From an uncultured Lachnospiraceae bacterium (GTDB lineage Bacteria > Bacillota > Clostridia > Lachnospirales > Lachnospiraceae): a DNA stretch of 33,854 bases. Positions 18,320-26,316 of this stretch are shown piece by piece. Under the pieces are notes generated by a model. It did not search any database. It was not told the origin of the DNA and worked only from the letters and a program-made list of their open reading frames with translations. Numbering within the stretch: the first letter of the stretch is position 1; each line of letters begins with the position of its first letter. The stretch is from assembly GCA_902781505.1 (NCBI GenBank), contig CACZJL010000022.1, positions 1 through 33,854 of the forward strand, written 5' to 3'. Both the position numbers and the translations under genes were made by a program.

Positions 18320-19105
18320 TCAAATCTCAAACAGCTCGCGAAGCGTATTTTCCACCTTACTGCACGAAAAATCTCTGTGCTTTTGAATATCCGCCACAGC
18401 CTTTTCCATGACAAATGCCGTTCCGGCTTCATCTAGCATTTCAATATCGTTATAGTTATCGCCGAATGCAGCGGTCTCTTCTCTTTTCAGCTTGAAGTAC
18501 TCGCGCACATCCTGCATACCAAGCCCCTTATTTACGCCAATTGCATTAAAATCCAGGAACTGAGCACCGGAAATCGCACCGGCCGCTTCCTTACCGAAGA
18601 GGTCCATATACATGTCAGCTGTGCGATGAGCATCAAAATCATCATAAATACTGATCTTTACGAAGTCATCCTTAATCGCCGAAAAATCTGTTACAACCTC
18701 TGTTTTATAAATAACTTTTCTCGTCATGCGATTATAAAACGTCTCTCCTTTAGGGCAAATGTATGCGCAGTCGGCTGTTTCAGCCATGATTTCTGAGTTC
18801 GGTGTCTCAAGCACTTTTCTAATAATTGCATCCACAAGCTTACGGTCCATCGGATGGATTCCGATGATTTCGTTTTTATACATGGAAACCGCACCATTAT
18901 CACCAATATAAACCAAATCATCCTTAATCGGATCAAAAATCATCTTAAGCGAAGGAATCTGTCTGCCGCTTGCAGGAGCAATCAGCACGTCCTCCTTCAT
19001 CAGCTGTCTCGCACAGTCAAAGAACGATTCATCAATCCTCTGCGCTCCGTTTAACATCAGCGTTCCATCAATATCAGATGCAATCAACTTAAAAGGCTTC
19101 TTCAT
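18320..19105 (-). CDS. Cof-type HAD-IIB family phosphatase
   Basis: Cof-type HAD hydrolases dephosphorylate small phosphorylated metabolites such as sugar phosphates or pyridoxal phosphate, in the cytoplasm. The 261-residue product has motif I DIDGTL with nucleophile and acid aspartates near residue 10, a C2-type cap in the middle, the motif III lysine in NKGLGM and motif IV GDNYNDIEML. The length is typical. The frame extends upstream to 19141, but the longer version adds 12 residues without conservation, so ATG 19105 is chosen. AAAGGA upstream is at rather long spacing. The substrate is not predictable. Confidence 0.9.
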   Translation of the reverse strand: MKKPFKLIASDIDGTLMLNGAQRIDESFFDCARQLMKEDVLIAPASGRQIPSLKMIFDPIKDDLVYIGDNGAVSMYKNEIIGIHPMDRKLVDAIIRKVLETPNSEIMAETADCAYICPKGETFYNRMTRKVIYKTEVVTDFSAIKDDFVKISIYDDFDAHRTADMYMDLFGKEAAGAISGAQFLDFNAIGVNKGLGMQDVREYFKLKREETAAFGDNYNDIEMLDEAGTAFVMEKAVADIQKHRDFSCSKVENTLRELFEI

Positions 19106-19205
19106 AAAACACTCATCCTTTCTTTCGTTCGTGACACCCATGCGGCCTTGTCCGGCTCTTGCGCCGTCTCCCGGCCTCGACCAGCCAAGCTGCCACGGCC
19201 CTCTG
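19106..19205 (-). other. GC-rich spacer between maf and the HAD phosphatase gene
   Basis: This 100-nt gap is markedly GC-rich in its part next to maf (19140-19203) and has small inverted repeats, for example GCCG-GGAGA-CGGC and a GGCC pair. No open frame with a ribosome binding site and no U-run was seen. It resembles in composition the spacers before comEC and between pepF and the VanZ gene. Confidence 0.5.
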
Positions 19206-19859
19206 TTACAGCAGCTCTTCCGCTTTCAGAGCCTCATACAGAGCCGCACATGGCAGACCTACAACAGCGTCATAATTCCCCGAAATTCCCTCGATATGTT
19301 TTCTGAACACTCCCTGAATGCCGTAAGCTCCCGCCTTATCAAGCGGATCTTTGCTGGCAACATACTCGTCAATTTCCTCATCCGTAAGTTTCGCAAAAGT
19401 CACCTTAGTCACAACAACACCGGCATTCACTTTCACATTTGGCTGAGAATCTGCTCCGGCGCCAATCTGCGAAATTGCTTTACCACGGTTGTCAAAAGTC
19501 GCCCCGTCAGCGGCTGTAATCACTGCATATCCTGTCAACACCTCGTGTGTGTTTCCGGAAAGTTCTCGAAGCATCCGCTTTGCATCAGAGCAACAAGTCG
19601 GCTTATTGTACATTACACCATTAAACCAGACGCTCGTATCCGAAGAAATCACAACCTTCGCTGCCTTCTCCTCGCCATCGAGTGAATCAAACACCGCCAT
19701 ACCTTTTCGAATACTCAGATCCCTGCAGATTTCTTCGGGTGTTCCTTCAATCGGCGTCTCATCAACGTCACTTACCTTAATTTCAAAATCCGGTACAATA
19801 CAGGACAACAGTTCTCTGCGTCTTGGTGAACCGGATGCCAGAATAAAACTCTTCTTCAT
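19206..19859 (-). CDS. maf: Maf/YhdE-family nucleoside triphosphate pyrophosphatase
   Basis: Maf proteins hydrolyse dTTP, UTP or modified nucleotides to monophosphates and are thought to be house-cleaning enzymes, with a link to division and septum control in Bacillus. The 217-residue product has the signature ILASGSPRRRELL at 7-19, an ISSDTSVW segment with the conserved Asp of the metal site, and DKAGAYGIQG, and is slightly longer than the usual 190-200. The ATG at 19859 has only a weak GAAAGA upstream. It is first in the run maf, HAD, rlmH, foldase, parE, parC, whose promoter is probably at 19919-19948. Confidence 0.93.
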   Translation of the reverse strand: MKKSFILASGSPRRRELLSCIVPDFEIKVSDVDETPIEGTPEEICRDLSIRKGMAVFDSLDGEEKAAKVVISSDTSVWFNGVMYNKPTCCSDAKRMLRELSGNTHEVLTGYAVITAADGATFDNRGKAISQIGAGADSQPNVKVNAGVVVTKVTFAKLTDEEIDEYVASKDPLDKAGAYGIQGVFRKHIEGISGNYDAVVGLPCAALYEALKAEELL

Positions 19860-19918
19860 AAATAAAATCTTTCAAAATCCATACAATTTCAGTGTTTAAG
19901 CCTAAACAAGCATTTTAT

Positions 19919-19948
19919 ATAATACCACAACCGAAATACTTAATGCAA
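19919..19948 (-). promoter_or_regulatory. Probable promoter of the maf-parC run
   Basis: On the minus strand TTGCAT (19948-19943) and TATTAT (19924-19919) are 18 bp apart, and TGG directly before the -10 gives an extended -10. The start would be near 19912, about 50 nt before maf. Confidence 0.5.
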
Positions 19949-20001
19949 ATAAATCGAACATATGTTTTATAAAAACTAACCTGTGGATGCTCTGCCACTC
20001 A

Positions 20002-20051
20002 AAATGAGAAGAACCCCTGCGAGCGGCAACTCGCAGGGGTTCTTCTCATTT
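20002..20051 (-). terminator. Rho-independent terminator of leuA
   Basis: A perfect 22-bp inverted repeat, left arm 20002-20023 and right arm 20030-20051, with a 6-nt loop. The core AGAACCCCTGCGAG is GC-rich. On the minus strand it begins in the leuA stop codon and ends in ATTTTG, so the U-run is short, but the stem is very stable. Its near symmetry may also protect the mRNA 3' end. Confidence 0.88.
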
Positions 20052-21717
20052 ATCCTACCAGACTTCTGTTCATCGCACTGACAAGTGCAGAGATTGAAGC
20101 ACGGATGATATCGTGATCAAGGCCAGCACCAAAGTAAGCCTTTGTCTCACCCTTAATACCAACATAAGCAATCGCAGAAGAATCAGAAGATTCCTTCATT
20201 GCATGCTCTTCGTAAACAACAACATCACATGGCTTGCCGAATTCTTCTGACAGGCAGATAGAAACCGCATCAAGACGGCCATTACCTGTAGCAACAAGCT
20301 CCTTCTTAGAACCATCCTCCGTCATCTGAACCGTTACATGAGCCTCGATATTCTTGCCGGTCTGAACGAAGTGGCACTCAGGAATATCAAATACCGGAGT
20401 AAAGTTTCTGTAACGCTTTTCAAAGATTTCAAGAACCTCTTCCGGTGAAAGCTCCTTATGTGCAACATCGGAAACATCCTTAACCGCATAGCCTAAATCT
20501 TCTCTCATCTTCTTAGGAACAATCATGCCGTACGCATGCTCTAATACATAAGCAACGCCGCCCTTACCGGACTGAGAATTGATACGGATAACATCAGAAT
20601 CATAGGTTCTTCCGACATCTTCCGGATTAATAGGAAGATAAGGAACTGTCCAGTGCTCTGGATCCTTTTCCATTCTGAAGTGCATGCCCTTTGAAATCGC
20701 ATCCTGATGAGAACCGGAGAATGCAGCAAATACGAGCTTACCGCAATATGGCTTTCTGTCATCAATCTTCATCTGAGTCAGACGCTCAAACATCTCAGCC
20801 AAACCCTGCATATCAGAGAAATCAAGCTCAGGATCAACACCCTGCGCGTACATATTCATACCCAACGTAACAACGTCCACGTTACCGGTTCTCTCACCGT
20901 TACCAAACAGAGTACCTTCGATTCTGTCAGCACCTGCAAGCAGACCTAACTCAGCATCTGCAACGCCCGTACCACGGTCATTGTGTGGGTGCAGAGAAAG
21001 AATAACATTTTCCCTGTTATGCATATTCTTGCTCATGTACTCGACCTGACTGGCAAATACATGTGGCAGAGACATTTCAACGGTTGCAGGAAGGTTAATG
21101 ATGCACTTCCTGTCAGGAGTTGGCTCCCAGACATCGATAACTGCGTTCACAACCTCTAATGCGTACTCTGGCTCAGTTCCTGTGAAGGATTCAGGGCTGT
21201 ACTCAAATGCGATGTTTCCGCCATCTTCCTCAGCGAGCCTCTTTAACAGCTTCGCGCCGTCGATTGCAATCTGCTTAATTTCTTCCTTATCCTTGGCAAA
21301 TACCTGTTCTCTCTGCGCTACAGATGTGGAATTGTAAACGTGCACAATCGCTCTCGGAGCACCCTTAATTGCTTCGAATGTCTTCTTAATAATGTGCTCA
21401 CGAGCCTGTGTCAGAACCTGAATCGTAACATCCTCAGGAATCATATTTCTTTCGATTAATGCACGAGTCAGCTCATACTCTGTCTCAGATGCAGCAGGGA
21501 AACCAATTTCGATTTCCTTAAATCCAACCTCGATCAGCTTCTTATAAAACTCAAGCTTCTCTTCAAGTCCCATTGGTTCGATCAGAGCCTGGTTGCCATC
21601 ACGTAAATCAACAGAACACCAGATTGGCGCCTTATCAATGTACTCCTTACTTACCCAGTCATTGCATGCAACTGGTGGCATAAAATAGCCTCTCTTGTAC
21701 TGCTTGTAATCAAACAT
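20050..21717 (-). CDS. leuA: 2-isopropylmalate synthase
   Basis: LeuA joins acetyl-CoA and 2-oxoisovalerate, the committed step of leucine synthesis, in the cytoplasm. The 555-residue product has the HMGL-like TIM barrel with DLRDGNQ (37-43) in the metal and substrate site, the HPHNDRGTG motif, the GNGERTGNVD loop, and a C-terminal LeuA allosteric domain (IEAHVTVQMTEDG, ATGNGRLDAV) for leucine feedback. The length corresponds to the long class of bacterial LeuA. The open frame begins with a GTG at 21732, but that codon overlaps GGAGG at 21726-21730; ATG 21717, 8 nt downstream, is the better start. Expression is controlled by the Leu T-box upstream, and a strong terminator overlaps the stop codon. 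No other leu gene is in the window. Confidence 0.96.
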   Translation of the reverse strand: MFDYKQYKRGYFMPPVACNDWVSKEYIDKAPIWCSVDLRDGNQALIEPMGLEEKLEFYKKLIEVGFKEIEIGFPAASETEYELTRALIERNMIPEDVTIQVLTQAREHIIKKTFEAIKGAPRAIVHVYNSTSVAQREQVFAKDKEEIKQIAIDGAKLLKRLAEEDGGNIAFEYSPESFTGTEPEYALEVVNAVIDVWEPTPDRKCIINLPATVEMSLPHVFASQVEYMSKNMHNRENVILSLHPHNDRGTGVADAELGLLAGADRIEGTLFGNGERTGNVDVVTLGMNMYAQGVDPELDFSDMQGLAEMFERLTQMKIDDRKPYCGKLVFAAFSGSHQDAISKGMHFRMEKDPEHWTVPYLPINPEDVGRTYDSDVIRINSQSGKGGVAYVLEHAYGMIVPKKMREDLGYAVKDVSDVAHKELSPEEVLEIFEKRYRNFTPVFDIPECHFVQTGKNIEAHVTVQMTEDGSKKELVATGNGRLDAVSICLSEEFGKPCDVVVYEEHAMKESSDSSAIAYVGIKGETKAYFGAGLDHDIIRASISALVSAMNRSLVG

Positions 21718-21835
21718 CTTTTCTTCCTCCACTAAAATTAATGCTCACGCGTGCTCCGCTTAAGTCCCGCAACATATTCAGTTACCGGTCCAGGCTTAAG
21801 TCCTGCCGCGATTAGTTGTGGTGCCTCATGAGAAT
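21718..21835 (-). other. Spacer between the T-box terminator and leuA
   Basis: This 118-nt stretch lies between the U-run of the T-box and the leuA ribosome binding site. It contains a perfect 10-bp direct repeat (GCTTAAGTCC on the plus strand at 21758-21767 and 21794-21803). A five-codon open frame with no leucine codon was the only mini-ORF checked, so no leader peptide is supported. Confidence 0.6.
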
Positions 21836-21871
21836 AAAAAAAGTCTCCTGGCACACCTTGTACCAAGAGAC
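21836..21871 (-). terminator. Intrinsic terminator of the leuA T-box
   Basis: On the minus strand GTCTCTTGG (21871-21863) pairs with CCAGGAGAC (21851-21843), nine base pairs with one G-U, followed by seven T (21842-21836). This is the regulated terminator that competes with the antiterminator. Confidence 0.9.
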
Positions 21872-22105
21872 GAAAATATACATAATTTCCGCGTTACCAC
21901 TCTCATTCCCTTACATAAAGGGCACTCACCGGTTGCCATCACAACCTGCCACGTTAACGGTTGGTATCCGTCCGCTCCTACTAATATTTCAGGCGGCTGC
22001 TCTGAGGCGAGTTCACTCAATATCAGAATCGGCGCCTCTCATCAACCGGCAACTCTCTGTGACTCCTAGTCAAGCTACTATTCCTCTTCCTCGCATTTAA
22101 GGTTC
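21836..22105 (-). promoter_or_regulatory. Leucine-specific T-box riboswitch controlling leuA
   Basis: On the minus strand the leader shows the T-box layout. Stem I has AGGAATAGTA, the distal CAGAGAG motif and the specifier region GAACTCGCCTCAGAG, in which the specifier codon is CTC (Leu) at 22013-22011. The central part has ACCGTTAACG and a GGTTG/CAACC hairpin. The antitermination bulge is in GTGGTAACGCGG (TGGT at 21899-21896), which pairs with the NCCA end of uncharged tRNA; the T fits the A discriminator of tRNA-Leu. A terminator with seven U follows. Uncharged tRNA-Leu is expected to stabilise the antiterminator and permit leuA expression. The motif has an A where the usual consensus has C. 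The exact 5' boundary is approximate. Confidence 0.93.
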
Positions 22106-22182
22106 GCTATATGAATCGCACTCTCTGCACACGCAGATTGCAATTGTTTATGATAGGAATTACGTATCGAAATTCCTAACTT
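22106..22182 (-). other. Extra 5' segment of the leuA leader with two hairpins
   Basis: Between the predicted transcription start and T-box stem I there is about 75 nt. On the minus strand it holds AGGAATT/AATTCCT with a 9-nt loop and a perfect TCTGC-GTGT-GCAGA hairpin. These are not part of the standard T-box core. Confidence 0.5.
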
Positions 22183-22188
22183 GTGCAT

Positions 22189-22217
22189 ATATTAGCAGAT
22201 TAAAGTGTGAAAATCAA
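22189..22217 (-). promoter_or_regulatory. Promoter of the leuA T-box transcript
   Basis: On the minus strand TTGATT (22217-22212) and TAATAT (22194-22189) are exactly 17 bp apart. Transcription would begin near 22182 and give a leader of about 465 nt before leuA. Confidence 0.7.
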
Positions 22218-22219
22218 CC

Positions 22220-22266
22220 CTTTTTCGAAAGTTTCCCGTCCGGCGGACTTACTTTTTCGAAAGTTT
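22220..22266 (-). repeat. 15-bp direct repeat flanking the membrane-protein stop codon
   Basis: CTTTTTCGAAAGTTT occurs perfectly at 22220-22234 and 22252-22266. The right copy encodes the last codons (KLSKK) of the membrane protein; the left copy lies after the stop codon, 2 bp upstream of the -35 of the leuA promoter. Each copy contains the palindrome TTTCGAAA. A short GTCC/GGAC inverted repeat lies between them. Confidence 0.8.
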
Positions 22267-23604
22267 AACGAAATCCTGCATAACAGCTACTTCTTCAGAA
22301 CTCAGCAGCTCCTCCGAGTATCTTGCCTTTTCATAAATCTTAAGCACCTCGACCGGAACTTCGTTACCTAGCTCAGAAACTTTTGTTAAGATTTCGCTTG
22401 CCGTATCCGCCTTACTCAGGTGGATGGCAGACGCCTTAAAGGCATTTGCCACGCCCTTCTTAAACGCCGCTCGAATTCGCTTTCTTTCAGAAGCATCCGG
22501 ATCTTCCTTAACTTCCTTTCGATCCTTTTTCTTCTCTTTGCGCTTCTTTTCGCGGTCTGTCTTCACAAAGTCGTAAGTATCAAGACCTTCTGACCTTGCC
22601 GCCCTAAACTGCAGAGCAAAATGCCTCACTCCGACAACAATCAGAATAATCGTCAGTGCAATCACGCCAATCGTCAGACCAATCATAATAGAATTGGCAA
22701 ATGTATTCACCGGCTGTGCAAGATCATTAACATTATCCTCGTACCCGGTTGTGGTTGTAATCGGCGTTGTCGTCTGGAAGGTTTCGAGAATATCATTCGC
22801 GTCATTCGGAGACAGGAACCCAAGCACCTTAATCAGTAGAATTACGCCAATCAAAAGACCACGTAAAAGCCCGAAGCCCATATCACCAAAGATAGAAGAA
22901 TCCACTCCAAACAATAGAAGCATCAGAACAACACTCACTGCCATAATCGCAAAGACTGCATAGCGGTTAACACGCCCAATCTGCGCACCCGGGAAATCCT
23001 CTCTTCCGGCATTCTCATCAAACAGCTCGTTCATTGCCTTGGCATGACGAGCAAAAATCTGAAGCAGAACAAACAGCAGGAAGGTGCAGACCGAAACAGC
23101 CTTACTCGCCTCGTCACCCTTAAAGAAGCCCATCACATTCTGCACGATAAAAAGAATCGCAACAAAGGCAGGAACCTCTTCCTTTTCCAAAATCTTACGA
23201 CGAATTCTCTGCATTTCATCCGCCTTGGTGCGTTTCTCCTCTTTGTAGGCCACCGTGCTGGTCTCGTCATAAAACGCAACCATCTCGTTCTTTCGCTTAA
23301 ATGCAAAGAAGATAAACAGAATCACGAAAATCACAAGGAAGAATTTTTCATTTATATCACTTCCCAGAAGCAAAAAGCCAATTGCAACCGGAACCTGCAT
23401 CAGCCCATAGAGCGCGAGACTCTTTAAATAGCGACGAAGCAGATATTCATATATCACTGAAAGAGCAACAGGAAGTAAAAGTTCATACACCTTCGCACTT
23501 CCGTAAAGTGTATGAAGAATTAACGTCACCAGCGAAAAATAAACGCAAATCTGCAGCGCAATATCAGCCACCACAGACGCGATATTATAAACTCTCGTTG
23601 TCAT
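22249..23604 (-). CDS. Polytopic membrane protein of a MoxR-DUF58 operon
   Basis: I cannot name a family with certainty. The 451-residue product has about four hydrophobic segments in its first 120 residues, further segments near 150-190, 220-255 and 310-335, then a highly basic linker (REKKRKEKKKDRK) and a C-terminal cytoplasmic domain ending in YEKARYSEELLSSEEVAVM. That ending resembles the DUF4129 tail found in proteins of MoxR-DUF58-transglutaminase clusters, but no transglutaminase core is visible. The gene overlaps the DUF58 gene by the 4-nt ATGA, and GGGAGGTG lies 8 nt before ATG 23604, so the longer frame to 23619 is not needed. It is probably the membrane partner of the MoxR ATPase; function unknown. 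Confidence 0.85.
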   Translation of the reverse strand: MTTRVYNIASVVADIALQICVYFSLVTLILHTLYGSAKVYELLLPVALSVIYEYLLRRYLKSLALYGLMQVPVAIGFLLLGSDINEKFFLVIFVILFIFFAFKRKNEMVAFYDETSTVAYKEEKRTKADEMQRIRRKILEKEEVPAFVAILFIVQNVMGFFKGDEASKAVSVCTFLLFVLLQIFARHAKAMNELFDENAGREDFPGAQIGRVNRYAVFAIMAVSVVLMLLLFGVDSSIFGDMGFGLLRGLLIGVILLIKVLGFLSPNDANDILETFQTTTPITTTTGYEDNVNDLAQPVNTFANSIMIGLTIGVIALTIILIVVGVRHFALQFRAARSEGLDTYDFVKTDREKKRKEKKKDRKEVKEDPDASERKRIRAAFKKGVANAFKASAIHLSKADTASEILTKVSELGNEVPVEVLKIYEKARYSEELLSSEEVAVMQDFVKLSKK

Positions 23605-24728
23605 CTTGACACCTCCCATCTGTCGACCTGTGCGCGTGTCACAGGCGTCTCAAGAGGCATGTCCGCATGAAGCGGAACAACAGCAAGAGCCGGCGTATTC
23701 GCAATCTTCATCAGTGCATCAAGCCCTTCAAACGTTTCTTTACGTTGCGAAGAGCTAATGAGAACAAAGACCGTAGCATCCTTCTCCTGAAGGAACTTCA
23801 CAGTCTCCTCCATCACTTCCGCCATTGGTCTCACCTCGCGTTCTGTATCAAGCATCGCAAGAGTCGTGCCAATCGTGTTTTTATGCCCCATCGAAGAAGA
23901 TGAGAAAATGCGCGCCTCTTCATCTGTCACCGAATCGCGGCCATTACTGATTAACGATACAGATACACCCTCTGCAATCAGTTCATTGGCAAATGATGCG
24001 GCGATGGAGATGCTTTCTTCCTGAAGTGCCTGAAAGGTCAGGTTTCCGACCGGGTCAAAATCCAGTAAAATGCAGACGTCCGGACTGACCGTCGTATTAA
24101 ACGTATTAACCATAAACGTCTCACTTTTTGCAGAAGCCTTCCAGTTTACAGCATGCATCGAATCCGTCGGACGATACTCCCTGATGCCACGAAAAGCGAA
24201 AGGATCGGCATCTGTAAACGACGCCTTCTCTAAAATACCGTTTAGATGGGCATATGGAATCTCAAACTGATTCACATCTACCAGCTTTGGATAAACAGTC
24301 AGCTGGGTTGCAACCTCAACCGGCTTAATCATAATATCTTCCATGAAGATTCCGGAACTCACAAGCTGCGCACCATTAATAAAATAGAGACCGCGTTTGC
24401 CAGCCACAACAGGAATCTTCCTGGTCACACGCTGAAAGCTGAGAAGTGAAAAGATGTCATCGCGGTACGACTTATCCGTACGCGACACACCAACCGTCTC
24501 CTCAAGCTTCAGGTTCTTATTCATTTCAAACTTTAAATCAAGATAGGGAATCGGCATTCTCTTTCGATTCGTCACAACCTCTACGAGATTCAGTGAAGTT
24601 CCGGCCGTAACAAACGGACGGTCAAAAGCGATACTCGATTCCACCTCATCCGCCCAATGACGGCGATAATAGGCGCGAAGCAAAAACAAGAATACATACA
24701 CGCCAACAAGCATTAAAATCAGGCCCAT
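23601..24728 (-). CDS. DUF58 domain protein
   Basis: DUF58 proteins usually accompany MoxR ATPases and carry a degenerate von Willebrand A-like domain; they are linked to envelope or stress functions and possibly to assembly of complexes. The 375-residue product has an N-terminal membrane segment (residues 2-17), a beta-rich stretch with GTSLNLVEVVTNRKRMPIPYLD, the DUF58 signature RGIREYRPTDSMHAVNWKASA and a VWA-like strand CILLDFDP. AGGAG lies 6 nt before the ATG. It begins 15 nt after the MoxR gene and its stop overlaps the start of the next membrane-protein gene, so the three are one translation unit. Confidence 0.92.
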   Translation of the reverse strand: MGLILMLVGVYVFLFLLRAYYRRHWADEVESSIAFDRPFVTAGTSLNLVEVVTNRKRMPIPYLDLKFEMNKNLKLEETVGVSRTDKSYRDDIFSLLSFQRVTRKIPVVAGKRGLYFINGAQLVSSGIFMEDIMIKPVEVATQLTVYPKLVDVNQFEIPYAHLNGILEKASFTDADPFAFRGIREYRPTDSMHAVNWKASAKSETFMVNTFNTTVSPDVCILLDFDPVGNLTFQALQEESISIAASFANELIAEGVSVSLISNGRDSVTDEEARIFSSSSMGHKNTIGTTLAMLDTEREVRPMAEVMEETVKFLQEKDATVFVLISSSQRKETFEGLDALMKIANTPALAVVPLHADMPLETPVTRAQVDRWEVSR

Positions 24729-24743
24729 AGTCAGCTCCTAACT

Positions 24744-25712
24744 TTACGCTTCAGTAGCGACACTACCGAAATCTTCAGTAGGAACAGAAACCTCGCTTAA
24801 AATACGCTCAATAATCTGCGCGCCATCCATATTTCTGCCTGTGCCTGTTCTTCTTACCAGTCTGTGGGCGAATACAGGAACTGCAAGAGTCTTAATATCA
24901 TCCGGAGTTACAAAGCTTCTACCATCGATATAGGCATAGCTTCGTGCAGCGCGTACCATAGCCAGAATTCCTCGAGGAGAAACCCCGACAGCGATCGCTT
25001 CTTCTGCTCTTGTCGCATCCGCAATCTCAACGATATAGCGCATCACAGGCTCAGAAACCGTTACCTGCTCTGCCTCTGCCTGCATAGCAAGAACATCTTC
25101 TCTGCTTGCACAGCTTTCAATTTTCTGTAAAGGATTATCATTTAAGAAACGCTCAATCATGCGGACTTCCTCGTCTTTTGAAGGATAGCCGACAGAGAGC
25201 TTCATTAAGAATCGATCTAACTGCGCCTCAGGAAGCGGGTAAGTACCGGCTGTTTCAACCGGGTTCTGTGTCGCAATGGTAAAGAACGGCTCTGAAAGCG
25301 CATACGTCTTACCATCAACCGTCACCTGATGCTCTTCCATCGCCTCTAACAACGCAGACTGCGTTCTTGGAGTCGCACGGTTAATTTCATCTGCAAGCAG
25401 CACATTCGTAAAAATCGGACCGTTACGGAACACAAACTCGTCTTCCTTACGGTTGTAGAAATTAATACCTGTAATATCAGCTGGCAGCAGATCCGGTGTG
25501 AACTGAATTCTGGCAAATGCCGTATCAAGCGCTTTACTCAGTGACTTCGCCATCATAGTCTTACCTGTTCCGGGCACATCCTCAAGTAAAACGTGCCCAC
25601 GGCTTAACACTGCTGTCAATACCAGCTTTTCAACCTCTTCCTTACCAACAATAACGGATGAAACCGCATCTAAAATAGCATTTGCCTTTGCCTGCATCTT
25701 AAAATCTGCCAT
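24744..25712 (-). CDS. MoxR-family AAA+ ATPase
   Basis: MoxR ATPases act as chaperone-like activators of enzyme complexes or membrane partners. The 322 residues contain Walker A VPGTGKT (46-52), Walker B LLADEINRA with DEIN at 108-111, sensor-1 TIATQNP, and an AAA-lid region with VSPRGILAMVRAARSYAYIDGR, the usual MoxR end. GAGGG lies 7 nt before ATG 25712. The length is standard. It starts 13 nt after the Lrp-type regulator and is followed by DUF58 and a membrane protein, the classical gene neighbourhood, here without a transglutaminase. Confidence 0.95.
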   Translation of the reverse strand: MADFKMQAKANAILDAVSSVIVGKEEVEKLVLTAVLSRGHVLLEDVPGTGKTMMAKSLSKALDTAFARIQFTPDLLPADITGINFYNRKEDEFVFRNGPIFTNVLLADEINRATPRTQSALLEAMEEHQVTVDGKTYALSEPFFTIATQNPVETAGTYPLPEAQLDRFLMKLSVGYPSKDEEVRMIERFLNDNPLQKIESCASREDVLAMQAEAEQVTVSEPVMRYIVEIADATRAEEAIAVGVSPRGILAMVRAARSYAYIDGRSFVTPDDIKTLAVPVFAHRLVRRTGTGRNMDGAQIIERILSEVSVPTEDFGSVATEA

Positions 25713-25725
25713 AAAAATTCCCTCT

Positions 25726-26190
25726 TTAATCTTCCTGCTCCTGATGTGGAACCGGTTCGTTTACATCGATACCTCTTGGTTCAACAGGTGTAGAGAACAC
25801 AATCTGAGTAGAAGTTCTTCCAAACTTCTGAAGCTGACCAATAAAGGTATCCAGCTCCATTGTACTAGGGAAAATGACTTTTAACAACATGGAATAGTTT
25901 CCGGTTACGCAATTACATTCAACAACATTCTTGCAATCCTTGATAAATGGATAGAATTCCGGCTTCTGGGCAGGCGCAACCTCAAGATTGATAAATGCCG
26001 TAATGTGGTAGCCCAACTTCTGCTGGTTTACCTTAGCCTCATATCCTTCGATGATATGCTCCTTCTGCAGACGCTCAATTCGTGCAGAAACAGCAGGTGA
26101 AGAAAGAAATACATGCTCCGCAAGAGCTTTCAGAGGCATTCTTGCATCCTCCTGAAGTAATGTAATTAACTGTCTGTCGATCTTATCCAT
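25726..26190 (-). CDS. Lrp/AsnC-family transcriptional regulator
   Basis: Lrp/AsnC proteins sense amino acids and bind DNA as dimers or octamers. The 154 residues consist of an N-terminal winged helix (MDKIDRQLITLLQEDARMPL, then LSSPAVSARIERLQ as recognition helix) and a RAM domain (about 65-140; FINLEVAP, VECNCVTGNYSMLLKV with the Gly-rich ligand loop). AAGGAG lies 6 nt before ATG 26190; an upstream in-frame extension to 26226 lacks conservation. It is the first gene of the unit with MoxR, DUF58 and the membrane protein, 13 nt before MoxR, and probably controls that unit. The effector is unknown. A leader of unknown length with a small hairpin precedes it. Confidence 0.93.
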   Translation of the reverse strand: MDKIDRQLITLLQEDARMPLKALAEHVFLSSPAVSARIERLQKEHIIEGYEAKVNQQKLGYHITAFINLEVAPAQKPEFYPFIKDCKNVVECNCVTGNYSMLLKVIFPSTMELDTFIGQLQKFGRTSTQIVFSTPVEPRGIDVNEPVPHQEQED

Positions 26191-26256
26191 ACTTAACTCC
26201 TTATGTTTATCTGCCGAAACATTCATTCCCGTATGTCCTTCCTTATCCGCATATCA

Positions 26257-26272
26257 GCAACACTTCTGTTGC
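26257..26272 (-). other. Hairpin in the leader of the Lrp/AsnC gene
   Basis: GCAACA (26257-26262) pairs perfectly with TGTTGC (26267-26272) around a 4-nt loop, about 70 nt before the regulator start. No clear promoter was found between here and the upstream terminator, so its role is open; it could also be an operator. Confidence 0.4.
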
Positions 26273-26316
26273 CCAATCTGCTGCCTCCTGCGGCTGTTTC
26301 CTCTTCTTATTAACGT

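Noticed and set aside
21718..21835. Leader peptide attenuator for leuA
   Set aside because: The only mini-ORF noticed has no leucine codons, and a T-box already explains control.
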